A stretch of 64,000 nt of DNA, from positions 248,001 to 312,000 of the forward strand of contig OZ025699.1 in assembly GCA_964019335.1 (NCBI GenBank), written 5' to 3'. Position 1 is the stretch's first letter; each line of letters opens with the position of its first letter. The notes beneath the pieces are model-generated. The model was not told the DNA's origin and did not search any database. It saw nothing but the letters and a program-made list of their open reading frames with translations. Source of the DNA: Diplonema japonicum (Eukaryota; Euglenozoa; Diplonemea; Diplonemida; Diplonemidae). Below, piece after piece: positions 45,411 through 54,407 of this stretch. The position numbers and the translations under genes were made by a program.

Positions 45411-47186
45411 CTAGTAAGCCACTCGAACTGAGTCAGGCGCAATGTCTTTCGAATGGGTCCCATCTTCCCTGTGTGTGTTTTTTTTTTTTTTTTTGGAAAA
45501 ATACCAATTTATAGTATACGTCCCCTCAGGCTGCTGCGAAACAATCTCCGCAGGGAACCACTCCTGCCCGTACTCAACAGAAACCTTCTGCCCAGGGGTG
45601 AAGCTGTTGTATGGGAAAGCGCTGTTGTACCCCGTGTCAGGCTGGGAATACACTGGCGAAGGTGGCGGCTTGGGATTGCTCTGGTAAGGCTGCATCTCCC
45701 TTGCAGGTGAAGGCGACGGGGCCGGCCTATACATCGCAGGCTGCTGAGGCTGCTGAGCCTGATGCGGGCTATTGTTCCCCCCAAGCCTCCCCGCGATCGG
45801 TCCATCTTCGGCCGGTATCGGCCTGTGCTGGCGTTGCTGCACGGACCGCTGCGGTTGTTGCTGCTGCTGCTCCTGCTTATAAGGCCCTGGTTCCGACTTC
45901 TTCTCGTTCTTCCCCCCGCCCTCCCCTCCCTTTGCCCGCTTCATCAGAATCAAAATCCCGATTATAATACAAACACACAACAGCGCAGCACAGCATATCA
46001 ACATAATGAGCCACCAGTTGATGCCGTCATCGTCATCACTACTCGCTGTCTTGCTGGTGTTGTCCACCCCAGGGTTCACAAGGTCAACCTGCGAGGCCTG
46101 GTAAGGCAGGGTGTTCGCCCCGTTGACATTGTTGGAGATCGATGTGTAAGCGGAGCTCCTAGCAGTGTTCTTGCTGTAGCTGTCTGTTGGGACGACATCG
46201 AAGCTGACGTAGTAAGGCGTGGAGGTCTGAAGGGAGGTCGACGTGCGGGAGGCGGTTGTCACGATCCCACCAAGCTTACACCCCGCGTCTGCTCGTTCCT
46301 TCGTCGTGGCGGGGCACACCCTCGACGGGCACACCGCTACCGGACACACCGATTCTACAACAACAGACTTCACCCTCAACCTATCAACAATACCCAACAC
46401 CTTCGTCCCGAACTCACTCACGCTGAACACATCGTAACCAGTGTTTAATGTTATCAAAAACACCCTTCCGAAAATATATGCAAGCGGAGCTGATGTTGGC
46501 TGAGCTGTGGCTGGAGCAGGCGTGGCCGGAGCTGCAGTCGGTGGAACATTAGTATTAGGAGCTGGCGTCGCGGGTGCCGGTGTGTTCGGACTCCGCGTTA
46601 AAGGAGCCGGTGTTAAAGGAGCCGCTGTTAAAGGAGCCGGGGTTGCAGGTGCAGGCGTGCACACGCTAACAGAAGTTGTCAGCAATGCTCTGTTGGACCC
46701 GGTGTGTTGTGTCCATGCCGCCACCGTCCCTGTATTTGTTGCCCATGCAATGATAAACTGTGTGAACGTCGGGATGGTGAAACCGGAACCCTCGTCAAGC
46801 CTTCTGTAGAACTTCATAGTGGACAGCCCACCAGCTGTCGTCATACTTACAAAGGTTGTCGTTCCCGCACCTATGGTAGGCTGTGCGTTGCCTGTGGCAG
46901 AGGCATCTTTGACATCTAAGTTTGCGGAGTCGAAGGCGATGATGTCAAGCCCGGACATTGTTGTGCTCCCTGCAGCTTTGAAGCCTATGGCGGCCCAGCT
47001 CCCTACAGGGAAGACGACGGTGAACTGAAGGGCCTTTTTCGACGCTGCTGTATCAGTGCCCACCTCGTAATCTATTTTGACAGGCGTCGTCAGGAGGGAC
47101 ACGCTGCCGCAGTCCGCGGTAAACTGCGCGCTTGCCGCCGGGGCGCTGCAGGCGAGAAGCAGCATCGTGTAAGTAGTTCGTTGCAT
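45411..47186 (-). CDS. DOMON membrane protein with Tudor/agenet-like cytoplasmic end (one intron)
   Basis: Start at ATG 47186, behind an A tract of about 20; signal peptide MQRTTYTMLLLACSAPAASA. Residues about 22-160 form a DOMON domain (VVFPVGSWAAIGFKAAG, MSGLDIIAFD, TQFIIAWATNTG, TQHTGSNRALL), usually a heme- or sugar-binding extracellular module. A Thr/Ala/Pro stalk with TPAP repeats follows, then an ordered extracellular segment with cysteines, a transmembrane helix (WWLIMLICCAALLCVCIIIG, about 420-445), and a Q/P-rich cytoplasmic tail. The end reads FTPGQKVSVEYGQEWFPAEI and then, after removal of a 36-base intron (45469-45504), YTINWEDGTHSKDIAPDSVR, a Tudor/agenet-like barrel. Joined coding parts are 47186-45505 and 45468-45411, 579 residues. 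Unspliced, the frame stays open but inserts 12 residues rich in Lys. Confidence 0.82.
   Translation of the reverse strand: MQRTTYTMLLLACSAPAASAQFTADCGSVSLLTTPVKIDYEVGTDTAASKKALQFTVVFPVGSWAAIGFKAAGSTTMSGLDIIAFDSANLDVKDASATGNAQPTIGAGTTTFVSMTTAGGLSTMKFYRRLDEGSGFTIPTFTQFIIAWATNTGTVAAWTQHTGSNRALLTTSVSVCTPAPATPAPLTAAPLTPAPLTRSPNTPAPATPAPNTNVPPTAAPATPAPATAQPTSAPLAYIFGRVFLITLNTGYDVFSVSEFGTKVLGIVDRLRVKSVVVESVCPVAVCPSRVCPATTKERADAGCKLGGIVTTASRTSTSLQTSTPYYVSFDVVPTDSYSKNTARSSAYTSISNNVNGANTLPYQASQVDLVNPGVDNTSKTASSDDDDGINWWLIMLICCAALLCVCIIIGILILMKRAKGGEGGGKNEKKSEPGPYKQEQQQQQPQRSVQQRQHRPIPAEDGPIAGRLGGNNSPHQAQQPQQPAMYRPAPSPSPAREMQPYQSNPKPPPSPVYSQPDTGYNSAFPYNSFTPGQKVSVEYGQEWFPAEIVSQQPEGTYTINWYFSKKKKKNTHREDGTHSKDIAPDSVRVAY
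45469..45504 (-). other. Predicted 36-nt GT-AG intron with A17 core
   Basis: On the minus strand the segment begins GTATTTTTCC, has 17 A, and ends CACACACAG. Its removal joins ...YTINW to EDGTHSKDI, giving the continuous W-x-D-G-T-x-S-x-D-I pattern of Tudor/agenet-like domains. The length is divisible by three, so the frame alone does not prove it. Confidence 0.7.
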
Positions 47187-47591
47187 TTTTTTTTTTTTTT
47201 TTTTTAAATAACGTCTTTTCCCCCTCTCCCCTACCCCCTCTTCTCCTTTCTTTTTTGCAAAAATACGGGGAGAAAAAAAAAAAAAAAAAATGTCCGGAAA
47301 AGCCCTGGCAGATCGTTTTTTTTCTTCTCTCTCTTTTTTTTTTCTTTTTTTTTCTTCTCGAGAAGAGCGGAAGAGATCAACTCCTTGCACGCTGCAAAGA
47401 AGGCCAAGGCGGACACAGCGAATCTCAAGCTTACCGAGGCTGAAAAGGCCAGGGTAGGCCGCCACGCAGTAGCCCGGGTGTGGTACCGCGTAGAGGAAGA
47501 AAGGTAATACCGACCTCCAGCATATCAGACTGGAAGAGGCGATTCGCGAGTTGCTGTTGCAGCGGCATAATAAGAAAGAATGACAGAAAGG

Positions 47592-47623
<32 letters not shown>

Positions 47624-48480
47624 AGAAATAGAAATAGAAAAAAAAAAAAAGAAATGAACAAAGAAGGAAGACTAATAAAGGCAGAGAGAAGAACGGGGGG
47701 AGGGGGAGAAGGAGAAACAAGAAAAAAAATAAAAAAATAAAAAAAAAGAAGAAGAAAGAAAGAAGAAGAAGAAGAAGAAGAAGAAGAAGAATCAAATGCT
47801 GGAAGGGGAGGGGGGGAGGAAAACAGAGGGCAACATTGCCGAAATAATGCAAAGAAACAAAAAAAGGAAAGGGAGAGAGAAAAACTAAATGTCTCGGATA
47901 GTGGGCACCTCTCCTCCGAGGAAGCAGGATGGGAAAAAAAAGAAATGCAGAGAAGAGAAACAAAAAAAATGTTTTAGTCTTTCTTTATATTTTTTTTATT
48001 CTTTTTTTTTCTTCTAAATGTTCTTTCTTATTCTTTCTTTATCATTATTTTTGTTTGGTCTTCTCTCCTTTTCTTTTTTTTGGGGGGGGGAAAGTACTTT
48101 TTTTTAGAAACTAAATTTGAGGCACAAAATGCCAATTTAGTTCTTCTTGAAGCAGGTTTCTAGGTGACGAGGCTGGACTTCTTCTTCCCTCCTATGAAGT
48201 GGGGGGGGGGGGGGGGGGGGAGAGGTGCACACTGCCCGCAAAATTCACACCCGGTTTCTGCGGTTTGCTCATGTGGAGTGAGAATGAAAAAAAAAAAAAA
48301 AAAAAAAAAAAAAAGAAAGCAAAAGCAAACGGAACAGTGAATTCCATAAGGGTCGCACTCCAATGGTGCCAAAAAAAAAAAAAAAAATGTGTCAGATGGG
48401 CTCTGTTAAAAAATAAAGGAGAGGAAATAGAGATGATACCAGGGGGGAACGAAAAGAAAAAAAAAAAAAGCTTTTAGAGT
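47187..48480. other. Intergenic region; small coding-like fragment at 47380-47510
   Basis: A tracts (47271-47290, 47590-47612), (AAG)n at 47743-47790, a G run at 48199-48220. On the plus strand 47380-47508 reads AKKAKADTANLKLTEAEKAR and VGRHAVARVWYRVEEER, resembling a basic transposase tail, with stops on both sides. TGTCCGG at 47291 recalls the pogo-like termini. The rest shows nothing. Confidence 0.3.
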
Positions 48481-49960
48481 GACCATGGCCCTCAGAACCC
48501 TACGCCGGGGTGGGGGAGGGGAGAGGTTTTCCCGGTAAGCAGTAAAAAAGCATTGTTCTCAGTCGCTTGGGGTTAAGGGGTGGCCAGTCAATATAAAGAT
48601 TTTCTTTCCCTGACCGTACTTGGACCTAGATAGATATGGAAACCTTTTTTTTTTTTTTTACCCATAACACTCCGGGGCCTATCTACATAGGGGTCCCTTT
48701 TTTGCTCCTTTTCATAATCTGAGGGGAAAAATGGCAGCATTCAACCCCCGTTTGCAGGTAAAACGGGTTTTTTTGGACCAGGAAAACTTAAAAAAAAGTT
48801 CAAAAATTAATAAAAATACAAAGGGGATGAAGAGTTGAATGGCCGTAGGGTGCTCAAAAACGACCATGTCAAAATGGGTTGTGCACGGGGGAGTGTAAAT
48901 TGAGCATCCTGGGACAAAAAAGGCAGCATCAGGACCCCTCAGATGTCTCAGACCGAGAGAAGTGCCTATTTGCGGGTGGAATATCGGCCTCGAAATCGTC
49001 AAGAGGCCTTTTTGGGGTGACGGAAGAGTGGTACGAAAAAAGCACTTATTTGGACAGAGGTGTTGGTTTTAGGTGTAGCATTTGTAGATTGTGCGTTTTG
49101 TGCATTCTTTCAACCTGCAGACCCTGGAGGTGCCCCCTTTGAGTGGCTAGCGGTCACGTTTGGTGTAATCTGGGGTATCGGGGGTGTGTGCACCACTAGT
49201 TGGCCGGGAGTGGTGTTTTTGCAACGCTGGACCCATCAATTAGGCTCTCTCGAAAGCGCTCTTTAAAAGCAGCCAGGGTGGTGTATCTCTTTGGCATCCC
49301 TGAACCATATTTTATTTGAAGTGCATGGCAGTTAACTATTGTCACTTCTAGGGCTCACCAGAAGAGTCCGCAACACCCAACGAAATGCAAGCAATGTTTG
49401 TCTCTTCTTGGATGACGTCTGTTAACTTCTTATAAAAAAACCGAAGGAATAACCATTTTGCGTCGTCAGGTTTCTGCGTACCACGGGACAGCTTTTTTTC
49501 TCCCCACTGGCCTATTTTATGGTCTCTATGGGTACCAACTCCCTTACCCATGAAGGTTGGACCTCGTCCGTAGCTGTTTTGGCTTTACCTTTGCGTTTTT
49601 TGGGAACAATTTGGGCACAGTATGCACACCCGTTATTTTGCGTTTTTAGCCTATCTACTCGGATTTGGGACCCACTCGGTGGGTGGATAACAAGGTAAAG
49701 TGATGCAGCGCAGCATGAATTGCAGTTGAAAATAACTCCTCACTATAGTCGTTCTTGGAGATCCAGGGGTCGTGGGGACGAAAAAGTACTTAGAGAAAAA
49801 TACGATTTTTCAAAACGACAAATATTTGCGCCTTGGAGTGTTATGGGTTAAACAAAAAGGGAACGCTGACAACGTGTTTCGGGTTTACAAAACTTCTCCA
49901 GGTTTTACCCGGCACGTACAAACAACGGCCAGTTTTCTTTTTTTTTTTTTTTTTTAAATT
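48481..49960. other. Decayed unique or repeat sequence, no gene called
   Basis: This 1.5 kb is compositionally more complex than the flanks and has several broken frames, for example 49348-49551 on the minus strand. Pieces such as GCAYCAQIVPKKRKGKAKT near 49590-49640 (minus) hint at an old transposase, but no family can be named. The last 95 bases belong to repeat F. Confidence 0.35.
49849..49943 (+). repeat. Repeat F, copy 1
   Basis: AACAAAAAGGGAACGCTGAC, AACGTGTTTCGG, CTCCAGGTTTTACCCGGCAC and GTACAAACAACGGCCAGTT recur at 59474-59560 with few changes. Both copies end in a T tract. Confidence 0.8.
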
Positions 49961-49982
49961 TCTGAACCAGACCTAAAAAATG

Positions 49983-50018
<36 letters not shown>

Positions 50019-50134
50019 AAATGGCGTTTCTATTAAGTCCAAGTGCGGTATTTATTTCCCTCCCCCTTTGGTTTTTTTTTCCATCTAGATTGTAAAAGAA
50101 AAGGGAGAATAAAAAAAAAAAAAAAAAAAAAAAC

Positions 50135-50345
50135 TCGATGATTTAAAGGAAGCCGGTGGGGTCACCCTGCACAAGCACCATTTACTTCATTACAGGGGGC
50201 GCACCTCGGCCTAACTGTAGCTTCTTCTGCGTTCCGCGTCGTGTCCTTAATGCGTGCGGTGTGCAGCTCAACCCCAGCCGGGGCGCCCCGGGTAACCAAA
50301 AAAGATTCTGAGCCCGTGTAGTTTGCTGCCTGTTCGCCACCCAGA
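50135..50345 (+). repeat. SINE-like repeat C copy (partial)
   Basis: Contains the head (AAAGGAAGCCGGTGGGGTCA), CCCTGCACAAGCACC, CTTCTTCTGCGTTCCGCGTC and CTCAACCCCAGCCGGGGCGC, stopping at CACCCAGAGC before an A tract. Confidence 0.8.
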
Positions 50346-50507
50346 GCAAAAAAAAAAAAAAAAAAAGAGAGAAACTACATTTCTTTTGAGCTAAACGTGA
50401 AATTTCGTTCACGACAGTGCTTCCCAACCTGAATTTTATTTCTACCGTGACCATGCAAGACATGCATATCCTTGGCTAAAGTTAACTGGGAGAAATACTA
50501 GGAAGGA

Positions 50508-50643
50508 AAAATAATTCTTTATGACTATATGTCTTTGTTGTTCGCACGAGCAAAAAGGATTTTTGAAAAGCTGCGAAAGTTTTTTGCTCGGCACAAGTTG
50601 CATATAGTTATAAAATCATTTTTTGAAAGATAAATATTTGTAA

Positions 50644-50672
<29 letters not shown>
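50508..50672 (+). repeat. Fold-back repeat A, copy 5
   Basis: Nearly identical to copy 1, with an A tract of about 29 directly after AATATTTGTAAC. Confidence 0.85.
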
Positions 50673-50676
<4 letters not shown>

Positions 50677-51104
50677 ACCAGCAGGGGCTGGGTAACCGTA
50701 AGTATTTTTTTCGACGCTCTTTTTGATTGTTGTGCACGAGCAGATATTAAAACCCGTAGTTTGCTTTTTTAAATAAAGCGTTTGCATCTATATTTTTTTT
50801 CTCCTCGCTACCTAAAGCCAAATCGTAAGATTGAGAAAGAAAAACCTACAAAAAGTGCAAGATTTCACTTCCCATCTTTCTTTGCCGCCCGTAGAGCACT
50901 AAAGAATTGGGCTACAAGCGGAGTGGTTTAGATAAAAAAAAAAAAAAAAAAAAAGAATAAGCAACCCTAAAGCTACCCTGTTTTTTTTTTTTCCTTCTTT
51001 TTTTTTTTTTTTTTTTTTTTACTGGCGTTTTTTTTTTTTTTTTCATTCTCCGAAAAATCTAAAAAAAGTAGATTATTTTGTGTGACTCTCTTTTTTTTTG
51101 GGGG
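50673..51104. other. Spacer, no gene
   Basis: GTGCACGAGCAG near 50730 echoes the arm of repeat A. T tracts at 50980-51020 and 51028-51043. No coding sequence recognised. Confidence 0.4.
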
Positions 51105-51560
51105 GGGGGACCAATATTTCCAACCTCCCTGTGGTGGTTCCTGGTAATTGTGGTTTGGAGAAACACAAGTGAAAGGGAAACTCTCGTTCTAAAGCCGTAC
51201 ACGTGGGGAAACCTGGACGGGCTACGCGTGGCGCCAGTTAGCATCGCCCTCAACGGAGAGTCCCTTATCCCATTACATCGAACAAGGAGGTGGCTTCACC
51301 AGGTCAGGCAAGTAGCCTCTCCGCGGCATCGTGCCAGTGAAGCAAGCCTCCCACAACTCTCCAGTTGGCGTTTAATTGCTTCTGTGGCCCCTCTCCCTAT
51401 TTCAATTTCCAAGCTTTCTTTACCTCTCCACTTTTACTTTCTACGGGACCACAGGGGACTTGGAGGCTTCGGGGCGAAGTTTCACAAGGGTGGCCGCTGT
51501 GTCACATACTGCATGGCACCACTAAAATCGAGACAACTTTTTTTAAATTTAATTTGATGT
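51105..51560 (+). repeat. Repeat E, copy 1
   Basis: About 430 bases recur at 63196-63600: GGTGGTTCCTGGTAATTGTG, CCGTACACGTGGGGAA, CTACGCGTGGCGCCAGTTAG, CATCGCCCTCAACGGAGAG, CAACTCTCCAGTTGGCGTTT and GGCCGCTGTGTCACATA. The two differ by substitutions and short indels. No coding capacity is evident; both copies lie on the plus strand. Confidence 0.85.
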
Positions 51561-52384
51561 TTCAGGAGGACTTTTTTTTTTTTTTTTTTTTTTTTTGCCG
51601 TCCCTTTGTTGAAAAAATCCGTTTCCATCTTTCTAAGGGTATATTTTTTTCTTATCTTCCTGAGAAAGAATTTCTTATATTCATGGAGATGAACTTCGGA
51701 TGGATGCGGGGGCAGCGGGAAGCTCAGGGCGCAATATTTTCTTCTTCTTCTTCTTCTTCTTCTTCTTCTACTTCCATCAGGATTCTACTGTCAAAAAAGA
51801 AAAAAAAAAAAAAAAAAAATACCGGTTGCCCGATTTGCAAAAAGAGGGACTTCACAGCCAGGAGAAAAAAAAAAAAAAAAAAAAGTATCATTAGACAACA
51901 GTAAATGACACAAGCGCCTTCACAAAAAAAAATTCGGCACAAGAAAATCATTTTCTACATGCATCTATCCCCCCCTCAAAGATTGCATGAGTGGCTTTCT
52001 TGTTGCCAAATAGTAAAACCATCAATAATAATAATAAATTATAAATAATGGTTTGAGTTATTCTGCTTCGCTTGTAGTTTTTTTCTTCTTTTTTTTTTTC
52101 CCCCTTCCCAGCTCCTTCTCTCCGCCTTTCTCTTTTTTATCTTTTTGACAGTAGATTAATAAAAAAACGCCACAAAAAAAAAAAAGATAACAAACCTCGG
52201 GAGAGGGGGGGGGGGGAGGGGATTGAAATGTTTGGACCGTGATGATGATATTGGGGTAGTTATCAACCACATACATTACTTTTTTTTTCTTTCATTTTTT
52301 TTTTCTCCTATTTTTTTTTTTTTTTTTAAAGAGTAGGTTAGGAGTTTATAATAGATAATAAAAAGAAAAAAAAGAAAAAAAAAG
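51561..52384. other. Microsatellite-rich spacer
   Basis: T tract 51572-51596, (TTC)n at 51739-51770, A tracts, G run 52202-52217. No gene. Confidence 0.45.
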
Positions 52385-52721
52385 AAAAGAAAATGGGGCT
52401 TTAATTGCAACACTAGGTGGCGTTAAGCGTGCAATGAAGCACGAACTACCTACTTGATTACAGGGGGCGCTCCTCGGCCGAGCAGTAGCTTCTTCTGCGT
52501 TCCGCGTCGTGTCCTTAATGCGTGCGGTGTGCTCAACCCTAGCCGGGGCGTCCCGGGTAACCAAGATTCTGCGCTCGTGCAGTTTGCTGCATGTTCGTCA
52601 CCCTGAGCATCTGCGTTACGTTCTTCCACTCGGGCGCTACCGGTGATGACCGACGAGGAGGTCAACAGCGAACAACACATCTGATGTACTTCTTATATTT
52701 CCATGTTATCCCCACCACCTA
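52385..52721 (+). repeat. SINE-like repeat C, full-length variant
   Basis: Runs from TGGGGCTTTAATTGCAACAC to TGTTATCCCCACCACCTAAG and an A tract. It includes CTTCTTCTGCGTTCCGCGTC, GATTCTGCGCTCGTGCAGTT and ACCGGTGATGACCGACGAGG. With the copy at 59043-59361 it defines the consensus. The A-rich end gives the plus-strand orientation. Confidence 0.88.
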
Positions 52722-52732
52722 AGAAAAAAAAA

Positions 52733-52870
52733 AAGAGATGAGTCCCCCCCATTGTCAACGTATCTACCCCCTTTCTCCCTTCTAGTCGGCCTTTCGTTCT
52801 TTTTCGGCTGTGTTGCCTTTCTCAAAGTGTCTTCCTTTTTCCCCTTGCTACTTTCTTTTCCAACTAAAAA
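52733..52870 (-). mobile_element. 5'-truncated LINE family 2a, last codons and tail
   Basis: The minus strand reads KEDTLRKATQPKKNERP, matching REDTLRKATQPKKKERP at the C-terminus of the LINE at 24992, then the 3' tail to GAGATGAG after an A tract on the plus strand. It inserted immediately after the A tail of repeat C. Confidence 0.8.
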
Positions 52871-52940
52871 AAAAAAGAAAAAAAAATCAAAAAAAAAAAC
52901 ACTAGCGAAAGATAACGTGCCATCTCTCACTCCCCCCCCC

Positions 52941-53100
52941 TAGGGCTATGCTGGCAGGAAACGTGGAAACGTTTCCGTTTCCATACTTTTCAAAATTCTT
53001 ATGGAAACGGCTTCCTTCTTAAGGAAACATAAGGAAACGTTTCCGTTTCCCTTTTTTTCAAAAAATGCATGGAAACGCGTTTCCATGCCAGCATAGCCCC
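52941..53100. repeat. MITE with TIRs GGGCTATGCTGGCA, hAT-like
   Basis: Left end TAGGGCTATGCTGGCAGGAA and right end TGCCAGCATAGCCCC are inverted copies. The inside is built of GGAAAC/GTTTCC units in both orientations (GGAAACGTTTCC palindromes). C runs on both sides (eight before, more than 20 after) prevent reading the target duplication. About 160 bases, non-coding. Confidence 0.75.
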
Positions 53101-53557
53101 CCCCCCCCCCCCCCCCCCCCCTATTATCTCTTTCCCTTTTTTAAAGAAAGAATATTCATCAAAAAAACACTAGGGGGGTTTTTTTTTTCTTTTTCCTCAC
53201 TCTAACTTTTCAATTATTCAAAGTTGCAGGCAGGTCCGGCTCCAGACTACGAAAGAAAAAAAGGGGTTTTTTTTTTTTTCCTTCTTCTTTTGTCGTTCTT
53301 TCTTAATGATCCCAGAAATAGTCAAAAGCACATCCTTGCAATGCCGCAATATATATTTGATTTTCTTGTTCAAGCAGGGGGGGGGGGGGGGGGGGGAAAC
53401 TTTAAAAAGATCTTCTTTTCATTCTTTCCTTTCTAAAGTAATTCCTGTCACTGGGAATATATGGAGGGGCACCGGAGAAAAAAAAATGAGTTGAAGGAGG
53501 TTCTTTCTTTTTTTTGGGGGGGGTTTTTTTTTTCTCTCTCTAAAGTTTTGAGGATTT

Positions 53558-53597
<40 letters not shown>

Positions 53598-54016
53598 AGA
53601 TGTCCCTGAAAGCGGTACTTTGTTGACAGATAACGAATGCTGGCCAAAATGAATCCTCTCCAAATTGGGCCACATGATCAACATCAACAGCGACCTGTTT
53701 CTTTAGAAAAGCGGACATCAACGAGAAAGGCTGATACCAGGGACTAGAAATGGGGGTTCCTCTCGTACTGCTGTTGAGGTGATGCATCAAGCGAAGGGGA
53801 GCGCTATGTGATGTTAGGTAAGACAAAAATAAAATAGCTGGTTGTTGCTTGAGTGTCCCTCCCCCCCCAAAAAAAAGTACCTTTCTTTCTTTATTTTTAC
53901 TTTCTGTGCCGCCGTGCTTCAGCAGAGAAAGAAAATAAGAGGGGGAGTGGGTTTTTTTTTCTTTCCCTTTTGATTTCTTTTCTTTTTCTTTTGGGCCACA
54001 ATAAATCTCTGACGGC

Positions 54017-54048
<32 letters not shown>

Positions 54049-54172
54049 CCATCTTTTTTTTTTTTTTTTTTTCCACACAAATTTGACAAAAGAAAAAAAA
54101 AGAAAGAAAAAAAAAAAGAAAAGGGAAATCAATGTGCGTATATAAATTCCTGAAGAAACAAAAAAAAAAAAA
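53101..54172. other. Homopolymer-rich intergenic region
   Basis: C run 53096-53122, G runs 53377-53396 and 53515-53523, A tract 53563-53595. A segment AGATGTCCCTGAAAGCGGTA after an A tract at 53598 weakly resembles a LINE family 2c tail. 53620-53850 is unique but not coding as far as I can see. Confidence 0.4.
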
Positions 54173-54326
54173 ATCTTTATGACTATATGTCTTTGTTGTT
54201 CGCACGAGCAAAAAAGGTTTTTAAAAAGCTGCGAAAGTTTTTTGCTCGGCACAAGTTGCATATAGTTATAAAATCATTTTTTGAAAGATAAATATTTGTA
54301 ACAAAAAAAAAAAAAAAAAAAAAAAG
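54173..54326 (+). repeat. Fold-back repeat A, copy 6
   Basis: Nearly identical to copy 1, followed by A tract and a C run; it lies about 80 bases downstream of the stop codon of the tandem PC-esterase-like gene. Confidence 0.85.
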
Positions 54327-54407
54327 AAAAGGTCCTCCCATTCCGCCCCCCCCCCCCCCCCCCAACCCCATTTCACCAGGAGAGAGCCATTGCAATTTTT
54401 TTTTTTT

